Source of the DNA: Rutpela maculata
Lineage: Eukaryota; Arthropoda; Insecta; Coleoptera; Cerambycidae
DNA: 64,000 nt
Direction: 5' to 3'
NCBI GenBank assembly: GCA_936432065.2
Contig: OW386285.2
Location: 34,341,920-34,405,919, forward strand
The translations under genes were made by a program, and so were the position numbers. Each line of letters begins with the position of its first letter. Within the stretch, counting starts at the first letter, position 1. Shown in pieces: positions 54,537 through 64,000 of the stretch. The notes under the pieces are model-generated. The model ran no database searches, was not told where the DNA came from, and saw only the letters and a list, made by a program, of their open reading frames with translations.

Positions 54537-56326
54537 GTCCAGGAGGCAGTGAAATTTTTTCGTACTTATTTTCCCAGTCGGTGTATATGAATTAATCTGT
54601 TCTCTTAGTGACAAAAAACAAGAATTTTTGAGTTTGGCTAAAATTTTTGGATGGATTCAAAAAATAAAAACACAATGCAAGTCCACTTATTTTCCCAGTC
54701 ATAAATATTTTACATTTACTAAAGTGGAACATAAAGTTTATGAAAATAGCAGTCTGGCTTATCTCAGATAGCGGAAAGTGAGTCTGGCTGAAAATTTGCG
54801 GATTTCAAAATTTGACGAATTTTGCGGATCCGTAACCCTTATTTTGCCAGGCTTGAAATTTAGCACATAAATTGATACAAGTCTAAACTGTAATTAAAAA
54901 TAAGTCTGGCTCATTTAAGACATTGGCAAATGAGTCTGGCGGCATCTCAAAATGGGAAAAATAGAAAATTTTTGCTCTTATTTTCCCGGATTTGAAAATT
55001 TGCCACATGATAGATTATACTATAATTGCATAGAAAATACACGTCTGGCTGACATTTACAATCACGAAGGCCTTGCCAGACTCACAAGCCAGGTAGTTAA
55101 ACGAGGAGTGGAATAGCAGCACGTGCGTATTTAGGTAACGACGCTGGAATGCGAGTTACCTGAGCGCAGCTGCCTAGACCCCTGTCCCTTGTATACCTAT
55201 CTCTGTCAGTTACTCGGATTTTGAGTTCGATCTTACTACCATATGACAATATACACTATAGTGATGCGTCGAACCAGCTATTTTTGTTTAGCAGCTACTT
55301 CTGCTACTGCCACTTTCAATTAGCAGTTAAAAATAGCTGCTATTTTAATAGCAGCTATTTTTTAGCATTAGTTGTTGTTTTGGCTAAATGGCGCATATTA
55401 ACAGTATTAGCACTATTAGCAGATAACAAATGAAACTTTATATAAAAAAAAACGCAATATCTGTATGGGTGGTTAAATATGATTAGTTTTAAAAGAAATA
55501 TAAATTATATATAACGTTTATTACAGTTTATTTTTTATATTCCGCTAGCAGAACGAACATAATCATGTGTAATATATTGTTAATAATATTTTTCATTCGC
55601 TATTTTTCATTTGGTTATATTTAATCATAATAATATTTTTCATTAAATTATTGATTATTATTTTTGATCAATTATAGTTATTTTTTTCATTAGCCGATGT
55701 AAAATAAAGACTTTTTTGTGGCTTTCATTAAAATTCGATTTCATCAATAAATTTTTTCAACCTGCCCCATCATAATTCTACACTCTATACAGTGTATTTG
55801 CTTTTTTGTATTCAATTATTTAATGCTGTCATAAAAAACAACATGTACGTATGACACTAATCACCTGTATAATTGAACGTGCCGAATTCAGCGCGCCTGA
55901 CGATCATTAGACGAGTCTGGCAAGGCTTTAGGGGTGTTCCACATTAGCCAGATTGTATTTTAAGCTGTTATTATAATATAGGCCATCATCTGATAAATTT
56001 TCATGACTGCGAAAATGAGGGAAATTTTTTTGATGAAAACTTTTCAGTTTTTCACCTGCCAGACATATTATCCATACTCACAGATTAGCCAGACTATTTT
56101 TTTTACTTAACTTCAGTATACCTCTTTCTACTAGAACTATTTTTATCACTGGGAAAAAAAGAGCAGTGTACTCGTATGTTCTGACGCATTTTCCGCCTCA
56201 ACCCATCGGAAAACCCCCCCCTAAATATATATGAATTTTGCTTAGAATTACTAACCGAACAATTCTATCCATGTTTGCTGACTGGGAAAATAAGTACCGA
56301 AAATCGTCACTGCCTCCTGGACTAAA
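54537..56326. mobile_element. Inverted-repeat element with many AGTCTGGC subterminal words
   Basis: TCCAGGAGGCAGTGA at the left and TCACTGCCTCCTGGA at the right, flanked by TTAG / CTAA (possible 3-bp AAT duplication). Near both ends TACTTATTTTCCCAGTC-type words recur (54571, 54683 and mirrored at 56280), and (A)GTCTGGC occurs at about 54752, 54780, 54902, 54934 and 55043 and mirrored or direct at 55075, 55915, 55946, 56080 and 56094. 55100-55440 looks like a foreign GC-richer insert with AGCAGCTATTTT words. No transposase. Confidence 0.75.
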
Positions 56327-56620
56327 TTATTTATTGAGAAATGTCAACAAGGGGACACAAAGCGAGATATGTGAAATGTTAAACAATCTTGGATAATTGC
56401 TGTAAGTCTAGAGTGCAAGCTAGGAAAGCCTTGAAAGCTCAAGGTGACAATTTGCTTTGGAGTAGGATGACTGACACTTTATGAAGATAAAAAATTTTTC
56501 GACTCCCTTATAGTGCAAGAAAAATAAACCTAGTGGCAAAGTGGGTCCTCAGTTTCCTCAATTTGTGGTGGATACGTGAAATTCGTCAAGACCCATTAAT
56601 ATGATTTTTAATATTTTTCA
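56327..56620. other. Unassigned
   Basis: No coding or repeat structure recognised. Confidence 0.35.
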
Positions 56621-56782
56621 GCATATTTTGGTACCACAGGTGGCTTTGCCTTTGTAGCAGGCGAATGTTTTTCTGGTCACAAGTAGATCCTAATTTGTTC
56701 TATACTTGTGTAAAATTTGATTCAAATCGGAAACAAAATAAAAAAGTTAGAAGGGTGTCTTCATGATAAGTGAGTCTCACTG
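56621..56782 (+). mobile_element. Second partial relative of the 8183-8895 MITE
   Basis: TTGGTACCACAGGTGGCTTT, TTTTTCTGGTCACAAGTAGA, CTAATTTGTTCTATACTTG and a decayed GTGAGTCTCACTG end. Confidence 0.8.
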
Positions 56783-58790
56783 TTTATTTAAGGAAATGCA
56801 TAGATTTCGACAAAAATTACGTTAGTAAATACGTCGAGTGTTGTAAAATAAAGATTGTATTGTGGCTGTGATTTATTAGCAGACCACGGTAAACTGCTTT
56901 GATAGAAAAATTCAAGGTACCTAACACTTTTTTTTTAATTATCTATTTTGGCTGGAGAATATCTCGTAAACTATAACACATAAGAAGAAAGACATTCTTG
57001 TAGGAAATTTAATTATGTTTAATTTTGTATGGATTACCTTTTTCCATAAGACGCATAGTTTCCGAGATATAAGCGAAAAAACAAAAAATGGGACATTTAA
57101 AGGCGTAACGCGGTCCAAACATATCACTTTCCCCCTTCTTTATCAGACTTGGGATGGACAGCAAGGCTGGAGAGGGTAGAAGTGACATTTTGGTTTTAAT
57201 CACACTACAAAAATAGCAAAAATTAAAATAATTTTTGTAGAATATAGCCCAACAAAAAACTTAAAAGTAATGGAAAGTCAAAGAAAATGTTACATTAATG
57301 TCCTGTTCTAAACGCCGAAGGGAGTATTGAACATCGAATACAACTTAAAATTTAAATTTAATAGGGTCAATGTCTTTCCTACGCATTGGAACCCTATGCC
57401 AGGAACTATACAACAACAAGTAGGATATTTACTTAAATCCGTCGATAACAAAAAACACCAAATTTCGGCGGGTTCGGCCGAAAGCAAAAAATGTGGCACT
57501 TTGAGGAAGCGCCAGCTTAACTTCTTATGCCAATTAAGGAAATATAAACATCTCCTATACATTCTTTCCCAACTAAGTTCCTTGCCATATCACTGACTAC
57601 AGACAAATAATAGTAGCGTAACTTTGCAAGATTCAATGCAACAGAAATTACTAAATTACCTAGGATCACTCTAAAATTTTGCACGGACTTTCCCACTTAT
57701 AAAACTAGAACGCCATTTTATTTTCCGCATGTTGTGGTAAACCACCCTGTATAGATAATTTAATGTTTTTAGGAATGTGTGTGCTAAACTTATTTTGTCA
57801 AATTTTCTACTAATTTTCATGCTGGCAAAGACCTTCAAAATTGATCTTGCTGCTGTACATATAGCCGTTTTTGTTTTAGTCAATATTTTTATCTATAACC
57901 ATTGTATACACCGAAACAAATGTCAAATGAAATGTTCTCTGACTGTTACATATTTTGACAAGGTCAAGGACGTAGAGTTTTTTAATAATAAGACTTTTTA
58001 TTATTTTATGAACACATTATTTTATTTATATATACATTTTAAGTCACGGTTTCAAATATAACATTCAGCGATATTAGAGATTATCATTATTATCTCCAGG
58101 TTGGAAGTTATGGTTTTCAGAACAAAATATACAAAAGAAACACCTAGGATGACTATTATTTCAGAAACAACATCATACTCTGTTATCTTTTCTACCGAGA
58201 GTGAACTAAGAAAAACTGAAGTTCCACGAACTCGTTTAAACTGAGAAGGGTAACCTGTATAAAACACCACTTGTGACTAATGACCATACCTCCGACTAAT
58301 TAATATTATATTATGCGTTTGCTTCATAACTTAACATCTAGGGGGAAAATGGTTAGCCTAAGTGGGCTTGACGACTGTATTGCCTAATAATATAGATTTA
58401 TTGTATCATTAAGTTTTAGAACAAACGCATAATACCACGCTTTAGCTTAAGCATGTCATGTGTATTTACAGAAAATTCGAATTTAAAACTGTTCAATTTA
58501 CAAATGTTTCAACACAAGACAATTTATCAGATCTCATCCAAGTACAGTTCTCTTCTTATCCATCTTAGTAAAGTAACTAGATGAGGTTTTAATTTCGGAA
58601 TAATGTCATATGAAACGGATTTCGTTCATTTTGGCAACTTAATAGTAAATGAATCAAAGAAAAGTTTCTATGTTATGCGACGGCTTGTTAATTTAGAGGG
58701 GGAGGATGCCACAATGTTTATGTTATGTTACTGATAGTCTAAGTTATAACGATTAGAAAATTGGGATTTTAGCTTGAAAAAAGAGGTATT
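56783..58790. other. Unassigned, about 2 kb
   Basis: Open frames of 60-94 codons on both strands (for example 57327-57596 plus, 57777-58061 plus) show no recognised motif. The latter is hydrophobic but AT-driven. No palindrome or tandem repeat stood out. Confidence 0.3.
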
Positions 58791-58796
58791 TTAAAC

Positions 58797-60627
58797 ATGT
58801 TTTCGACAAATAACTCGAAAGATGGAACGAAAACATGCTGGAGACAAATAAAAAATTACACCCAAAATATGGGACTATCAATGGGATCTCCGTTGAGTCC
58901 CTTTTTGGCAGATATTACTTCCACGTCCAGTGGAAGTATAGTAACGACAAACAAATTTTTAAAAGTTTTATTGTCCAAATAGGCTTAAAATGTCATGAAA
59001 CGTCGAGATTTTAAGTTTGAGCGGAAAAAAAATTTCTGTCTGTCTGTCGGTCTGTCTGTCGGTCTGTCGGTCTGTCTGTCGGTCTGTCTGTCGGTCTGTC
59101 GGTCTGTCGGTCTGTCTGTAACTTTTTTTTGTGCGCACGTTTACTCTGGAACCGTATAAGATATTGCCTTGAAATTTGGTACACATATGTACTTTAACGA
59201 GATCTAGAACTAGATTATATTTTCATCTTGTTCCGTCGAAGGGTTGGGGGGTAAATTGGGGTGAATTTGGGGAAAATGGGTAAATCAAGCAGGTAAGAGT
59301 CCATGAAATTGGTATTTAGTATATACAAGAGAAGCTAAGGTCTCAAAAAAATTTTTGGCATTAGCCACCCCCATTACCACCCCCACCTCCTTATTAAAGG
59401 GGATGAAAAAAAAATGTGATTTAGTTTATGTACAGGAACCAGAAAACCAGAAACCTCAAAATATTTTTTTGCTTCATCCACCCCCCCACTACCACCCCCC
59501 TATCACCACCCCCACCCCACTACCGATGTGGGGTATCGTTTTATGGGTTTTTGGGGTAGAGGATTTCAAATATTATATTATTAAAGTTCCATAAACAATT
59601 ATTTTCACATACAAAGTTTTTTCGTTGTGAGTGACTTGAATAGAGAATCTGGATGTGGAAGTAGTGATTCCTTGGGCAGCGGTTTTTTTATGTGCCACTT
59701 AGAAGAATAAATAATCAGTTCACAGCTAGGTAAAACGCATAAAATTTTGGTATAGATATGTAGACGACGTATTAGCCTGCTTCACAGGTACACAGAGACA
59801 ACTAATATATTTTTAAATTACATAAATAACATTCACCCTAATATTAAATTTACAGTGAAGACAGAAAAGGATAATAAAATCAACAAACATAAAATAAAAT
59901 ACACTTTAATATTTATAGGAAGCCAATTTTCACAGATACAACCATTTCAAACTTTTCACGTAGCCCCAAATCATATAAATTGGCGGCATACAATTCTATG
60001 ATACATAGAGCTTTGTCATTACCTCTTTCAGAAGAAAATTTAAAAATTGAATCAGACACAATAAAGACAATAGCCATAAATAACGGTTTCCAAAGTAGAA
60101 CAATAGAAAATTTAATTAATAGAAAACAGTTCAGATTAGCTTGTTTCAATATATATCCCCATATTAAAAACCGCAGTGACAATAAATATGTGTCCCTTAC
60201 GTATTATGGCGACGTATCGGACAGAATTAGGAGCATTTTGTCAACACATAATTTGAAAGTCAGCTTTAAGCCAGCTTTCAAATTATCAAACATGTTGTAT
60301 AACGCTAAGAATAATAAAATCAGGAGTTTATAAACTAACGTGTACAGATTGTAATGCCTTGTACATAGGCCAAACTGGTCGTTCATTTGAAATAGTCAAA
60401 ACACAGATTCAACTTTCGCAAATCATATTTTAGAAACAAGTCACAATTTTCCTAATATAAACGATCTAAAGATTTTACATGTCCAAGAGAAAGGTTTTAA
60501 ATTAGATTTACTGGAATCAATAGAAATCTTCAAATCAAACAAAATTTCCGGCAATAATCTCTTAAATGACCAGTTGAACCTATATCGGTCCACTCTCTTT
60601 GATGTATTCAATTATAATCCCTTGTAA
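58797..60627 (+). pseudogene. Penelope-like retroelement: reverse transcriptase and GIY-YIG endonuclease, broken
   Basis: Penelope-like elements use one protein with a telomerase-like reverse transcriptase and a GIY-YIG nuclease. Here: YTQNMGLSMGSPLSPFLADI (58850-58912), cut by R1 copy J, then FWYRYVDDVLACFTGTQ (about 59745, the catalytic YVDD), LNYINNIHPNIKFTVKTEKD, then after a shift AAYNSMIHRALSLPLSEENL (59983 on) and AINNGFQSRTIENLINRKQF, then the nuclease start GVYKLTCTDCNALYIGQTGR and SFE (about 60324-60400) and NHILETSHNFPNINDLKIL ... NLYRSTLFDVFNYNPL to the stop at 60625-60627. C-x2-C before YIG fits the metazoan type. Several frameshifts; the N-terminal third is missing. Confidence 0.9.
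58915..59688 (-). mobile_element. R1 family copy J, full length, inserted in the Penelope element
   Basis: Plus strand TTACTTCCACGTCCAGTGG to TTGGGCAGCGGTTTTTTT. Longest tetranucleotide tract of the family: TCTGTCTGTCGG words from about 59034 to 59120. The Penelope reading frame resumes on the far side, which dates R1 as younger. Confidence 0.95.
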
Positions 60628-60751
60628 ACTTATTTACATAACTTTAATCTTAATGTTTATTGTTATATTGGTAAGATAGGGTCAACCTGTTAGTACCTGG
60701 TTATTTATTTATATGCGCAGCCCTATGTTAATTCATTCATTTGTAATCAAC

Positions 60752-60790
60752 GTTTGAAAATGACACATTAATGTGCCGAAACTGCAGTAA
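60752..60790 (+). ncRNA. Hammerhead-like motif at the Penelope 3-prime end
   Basis: TTTGAAAATGACACATTAAT followed by GTGCCGAAACTGCAGTAACG. GACACAT pairs with ATGTGCC (60762-60777) and is followed by GAAA (60778-60781). This equals stem II plus the GAAA box of a hammerhead ribozyme; the CUGANGA side reads TTGAAAA, so this copy is probably inactive. The same block is at 18631-18672 (minus). Confidence 0.45.
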
Positions 60791-60839
60791 CGTGTATGTT
60801 AAAATAAACTAGTGATAGAAAACAAACTAAAGTGTTTTT

Positions 60840-61893
60840 ATCATATCATTACGATAAACTATCACAAAGTAACGGCTTCCACAATTGATTGATTGAAATA
60901 AAAAAGCTACTAAATTGAGGATGAATCTCATTTTTTTCTAACTTCTGCAGAGTTAATGGTTTTGGAGATCTAGAAGTGTAAAGGTGGCGCCAGAACATTT
61001 ATAAGACGAACCATTTAGTTTAAATGTTAAATATCTCAGAAATTATGGCACTTAGGCCAAAAACGCTAACAACTAATTAATTGAGCTTTCAAATGATTTT
61101 TTGCCCATTTCTATAGCATAAAAAACCAAGAAGTTATGACAGAAACAATGTACTTTTTCACATTTTATTAATAAAGACGTCGCCATTTTGTTAATGTAAG
61201 TAGTCAGTAATTAAAAAAATATATTCCCATATACTCTTTTTCGCTAATATACAGTACGACCTAGACTCTCAATTTTTTCGTCCGCTTTAGAAAAAAATTG
61301 CATTTTAACCTGTAAAGGGATTTTAGATAAAAACGTAACATTCTTGTTTCTTTATAAATATCTCAATAAATATTAGTTTTAGAGAAATATGCCGGACGTC
61401 AAAAATGAAATTTATAAACTGAGAATGAATCTGTTTTGTTTATATATTTGTTTAGGGTTGATAGCTTCGGAGATATTTAATTTTATAGATGGCACCCGAC
61501 CGTTTTTAAGATGAAGTATTTAGTTTAAGATGTTGAACATCTTAGAAACCGTAACACCTCTATCAAAAATTCTAATAATCCACTGCATTTAGTGAAAAAT
61601 GAGCCGCATCTTCAGACCAATTCATACGAAAGCAAATGTTGGTTTTCCAGGTAGGTTCTGGTGTCCTTAATAAGGTCCCAAAAGTCCCCGAAGTGGGAGT
61701 GTAAGGATAAAATTTGGCAACGCTGTAAAGGGATAAAATCGTGCTCAGAAACGAATTTTTCGAGATATCTCGGTTTTCATTGCCTCTACGACAAAAATAC
61801 ATCAGGCCAAAAAGAAAGCTATGGAAATTCTCTATAAAAAAGATAGAGGGTCTTTTTTTTGTATACGCAATAGTTTTCTTGAAAAATTCCAGT
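60840..61893. other. AT-rich, nothing supported
   Basis: Words such as AAATATCTCAGAAATTATGG (61025) and their variants (61535) recur loosely, typical of dispersed-repeat debris. No coding. Confidence 0.35.
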
Positions 61894-62843
61894 AAGTAAT
61901 AATAATAATAATAATAATAATAGTATTTATTTTCACAGACTTTACAAAAAAGTATAGAAATATTGTCACACAATTAAACGTTAATATATCATTAATATGG
62001 TATGTTAAAAAAAGAGAAAAGGAAATAAAATTTACATAACAGTTTAAAAATTCTTGAACAATTAAAATGTATAGGTACTTAAAAGTAAATGGTTATAAGA
62101 TTAAAAGATTAAAAGGATTAAAAGGCAGAGCTCATATACTCATTTATAGAATAAAAACTATTATCAATTAAAATAGATCTTACTTTTTGTTTAAAAGATT
62201 TAATACTGCTTATCGCCTTTATTTCTATGGGGAGTTTATTGTACAATTTGATAGGCATAATATTAGGTCCTTTTTCTGCTATGGTTAATCTATGTTGTGG
62301 AAGCATGAGGTTATAGTTTGCCCTGAGCTGATGATTTGGATTATTATCTCTTGGAACATAGTTGTTGATATGAGATTTTACATAAGATACACAATTGAAA
62401 ATATATAATGAAGTAACAGTTAATATGTCCAGTTCTTTAAATATATTTCTACAAGACTCACGTGGAGATTTAAATGTAATAGTACGAATTATTTTTTTCT
62501 GCATCATAAGAACTTCTCCTATTCTGGAACAGTTCCCCCAACAAATTATGCAGTAACCAAGACAGGACTGTACATATGCATAGTAATACATTTTTAATAT
62601 ATTTAAACTGACGTGTACTCGCATTTGCCATAATATAAAACATCGAGTAGATGATTTTCCTATGAGTACATCAATTTGATTATTCCAAGAGAGACAAGAA
62701 TCAATCTGGAGTCCAAGGTATTTGACAGTGTTGCATTGAACAATAGATTTATTCTCAATTTTTATTAGAGGACTAAAATTGAGAGGCTTAGTTGAAAAGG
62801 TTAATGCGTTGGTTTTTTGAACATTTATATTACCTAAAATCAA
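61894..62843 (-). pseudogene. LINE 3-prime half (copy L5): ORF2 C-terminal domain plus (TTA)n tail
   Basis: The minus-strand frame 62843-62118 is open for 241 codons: VKYLGLQIDSCLSWNNQIDV, CRYILWQMR-like CFILWQMRVHVSLNILKMYY, SCLGYCIICWGNCS, MMQKKIIRTITFKSPRESCR, SLYIFNCVSYVKSHI, PQHRLTIAEKGPNIMPIKLY, NKLPIEIKAISSIKSFKQKV and RSILIDNSFYSI. This is the domain after the reverse transcriptase in CR1/Jockey-type LINEs; the RT itself is cut off. An untranslated stretch then ends AAAATAAATACTATTATTAT with a trinucleotide tail at about 61894-61925. The best preserved LINE frame in the window. Confidence 0.85.
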
Positions 62844-62924
62844 AAAATTTATTTGTGGCAGTTTTTATTGCACGGAGGGTTAAAACATAAAAAAAAATCC
62901 TGGTTGGCTGTATCCTTGATACAG

Positions 62925-63964
62925 CCGTAAGTTTTAGGTGGATACGTCTATGCATAAGAGGATATTCGGGCAATCATTTTGGCTCGAACTCTATTATTGT
63001 TTTTGTTGGTTATGAAAATATTAGCAACAGTGTGAAAGCTATGGAGCAGCTTCGCTGGTCCTCAAAAGCTTCATCTGTTGACATTTACTTTGATGAGCAG
63101 ATGGTTGCAACTGTATGCCAAGAGAAGCTCCTTTCCAATAATAAAAATAAAACCAGATCGATTTCGATGTTGACAGAAAATTTTGAGGCAAATAATTATA
63201 TTGTTAGACATGCTGAAGATAATGCTGACATTTTGATAGTCGAAACAGCGCTTGAGGAATCATGTAAAAATACTACGGTTGTGGTTGGGGAAGATGTGGA
63301 TCTTCTTATAATTTTAACTGCTCGTACACCTATTAATAAAGTTTTTCTCCTCAAACCAAGCAGAGGGAAGGTCCAACGAAAAATTTATTCCTCACGAAGC
63401 TTTGATCACCATAAAGATATTCGAGATCACATATATAACGCTCCAGTTAAAGAAGTGTCCATCGATAACTATCGGTATTCTTGCTTTATTAAAGCTGTGA
63501 GCAAAAGCAAACCAGTGAAATTGAATTCATTACCACCCACTCATGACGCAGCTCAACAGCATCTATTTCGTGTTTATTTTCAAGTACAGAAATGATTGGG
63601 TAATGTATTGAATCCTAAAGAGTGGGGATGGATGTTGAAAGATACCATATTGCGGCCAAAAACAACATCCCAACTTCCTACGCCTGATTGCCTTCTGAAG
63701 ATAATTTTCTGTAACTGTACGAAAGGTTGTGGACCATTGTGAGGCTGTCGGAGATTGGGACTTAATTGCTCACCAGTTTGCGCCAACTGCCATGGAAAAT
63801 CTTGCTTGAATGCTGAACCGATTGAAAACTCGACAGAAATAGAAGCCGTCACTGAAGCACAGACTGAAAGTTCTCAGATTGACTCGGATTTCCTCGAACG
63901 AATCGATGAATTTATAGAAGGAGAAAAGGACAAGAAGGAAATTATTAATTTGACGACATTTTAA
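62925..63964 (+). pseudogene. Larger copy of the CRC-family gene (copy 3): nuclease-like domain plus cysteine block, two TGA codons
   Basis: One frame can be followed from about 62960 (RLCIRGYSGNHFGSNSIIVF, NSVKAMEQLRW) to 63964. Blocks: VDIYFDEQMVATVCQEKLLS, RSISMLTENFEANNYIVRHA, DNADILIVETALEE, TTVVVGEDVDLLIILTARTP, VFLLKPSRGKVQRKIYSSRS, YRYSCFIKAVSKSKPV, LPPTHDAAQQHLFRVYFQVQ. Then TGA (63593-63595, where W is expected), LGNVLNPKEWGWMLKDTI, FCNCTKGCGPL, TGA (63738-63740, in the cysteine block), GCRRLGLNCSPVCANCHGKS, CLNAEPIE and an acidic tail to TTF-stop. The acidic VGEDVDLL and DADILIVE blocks recall PIN/FEN-like metal sites, but this is inference. HKDIRDHIYNAPVKE looks like a deletion junction. 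Confidence 0.7.
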
Positions 63965-63978
63965 TAAGTATGACAGTC

Positions 63979-63995
63979 ATGGATTAGGTCTACCG
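63979..63995 (+). repeat. Shared downstream motif, copy at 64 kb
   Basis: ATGGATTAGGTCTACC, about 16 bp after the stop, matches the motif at 13654 and at 53780-53795 (minus). Confidence 0.55.
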
Positions 63996-64000
63996 GGGAA

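Noticed and set aside
57777..58061. 94-codon hydrophobic frame
   Set aside because: Hydrophobicity follows from T-rich DNA; no start context, family motif or repeat support.
63593..63740. Selenocysteine recoding of the two TGA codons
   Set aside because: One replaces a tryptophan position, and no SECIS-like structure was noticed; simple pseudogene decay is more likely.

Overview
The window looks like repeat-dense, non-genic nuclear DNA of an insect or other arthropod. It is AT-rich by eye and has no rRNA, tRNA or bacterial-type operon. I could not support any intact host gene. The coding-like stretches are decayed retrotransposons (five CR1/Jockey-type non-LTR elements and one Penelope-like element), an internally deleted mariner-like transposase, two THAP zinc-finger fragments, and four fragments of cysteine-rich CRC/CXC-type proteins. 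Species cannot be read from the sequence alone.

Layout. 0.3-1.6 kb: broken LINE (+). 3-4 kb: LTR-like DNA (-). 4.8-5.0 kb: Penelope-type inverted terminal piece. 5.35 kb: THAP fragment. 6.6-7.3 kb: 108-bp satellite. 7.9-9.2 kb: a foldback with a TA-flanked MITE inside it. 9.25-10.5 kb: two copies of an abundant family, called R1 here. 13.3 kb: CRC-protein fragment. 14.3-18.6 kb: the most complete LINE (-), which ends in a 418-bp pentanucleotide tail. 19.8-21.2 kb: LINE (+) cut by a hAT MITE with a perfect 8-bp target duplication. 22.7-23.2 kb: 160-bp tandem repeats. 24.4-27.0 kb: large foldback holding two further insertions and a (CA)n tract. 27.4-28.7 kb: LINE (+). 29-31 kb: two small inverted-repeat elements. 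31.7 kb: CXC fragment. 33.2-34.2 kb: R1 copy and a THAP fragment. 34.5-39.5 kb: inverted repeat blocks and more R1. 40.5-43.4 kb: foldback containing R1 containing a foldback. 45.2-47.3 kb: mariner-like element with long inverted ends. 49.4-50.2 kb: palindrome and MITE. 51.8-54.5 kb: four-level nest. 54.5-56.3 kb: element with many subterminal repeats. 58.8-60.8 kb: Penelope-like element cut by R1. 61.9-62.8 kb: LINE end (-). 62.9-64.0 kb: larger copy of the CRC-family gene, broken by two TGA codons.

The main themes are (1) the R1 family, with about eleven copies in 64 kb, each carrying G-rich runs, a GACA tract and a terminal hairpin; (2) many long palindromes (foldback elements) nested in one another, where the uninterrupted arm or reading frame shows the empty site and so gives the insertion order; (3) three dispersed copies of one cysteine-rich gene family sharing a 3-prime motif; and (4) hammerhead-like motifs at Penelope ends. 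Nothing here forms a working pathway. The window is best read as layered transposon debris with several uncommon, checkable structures.
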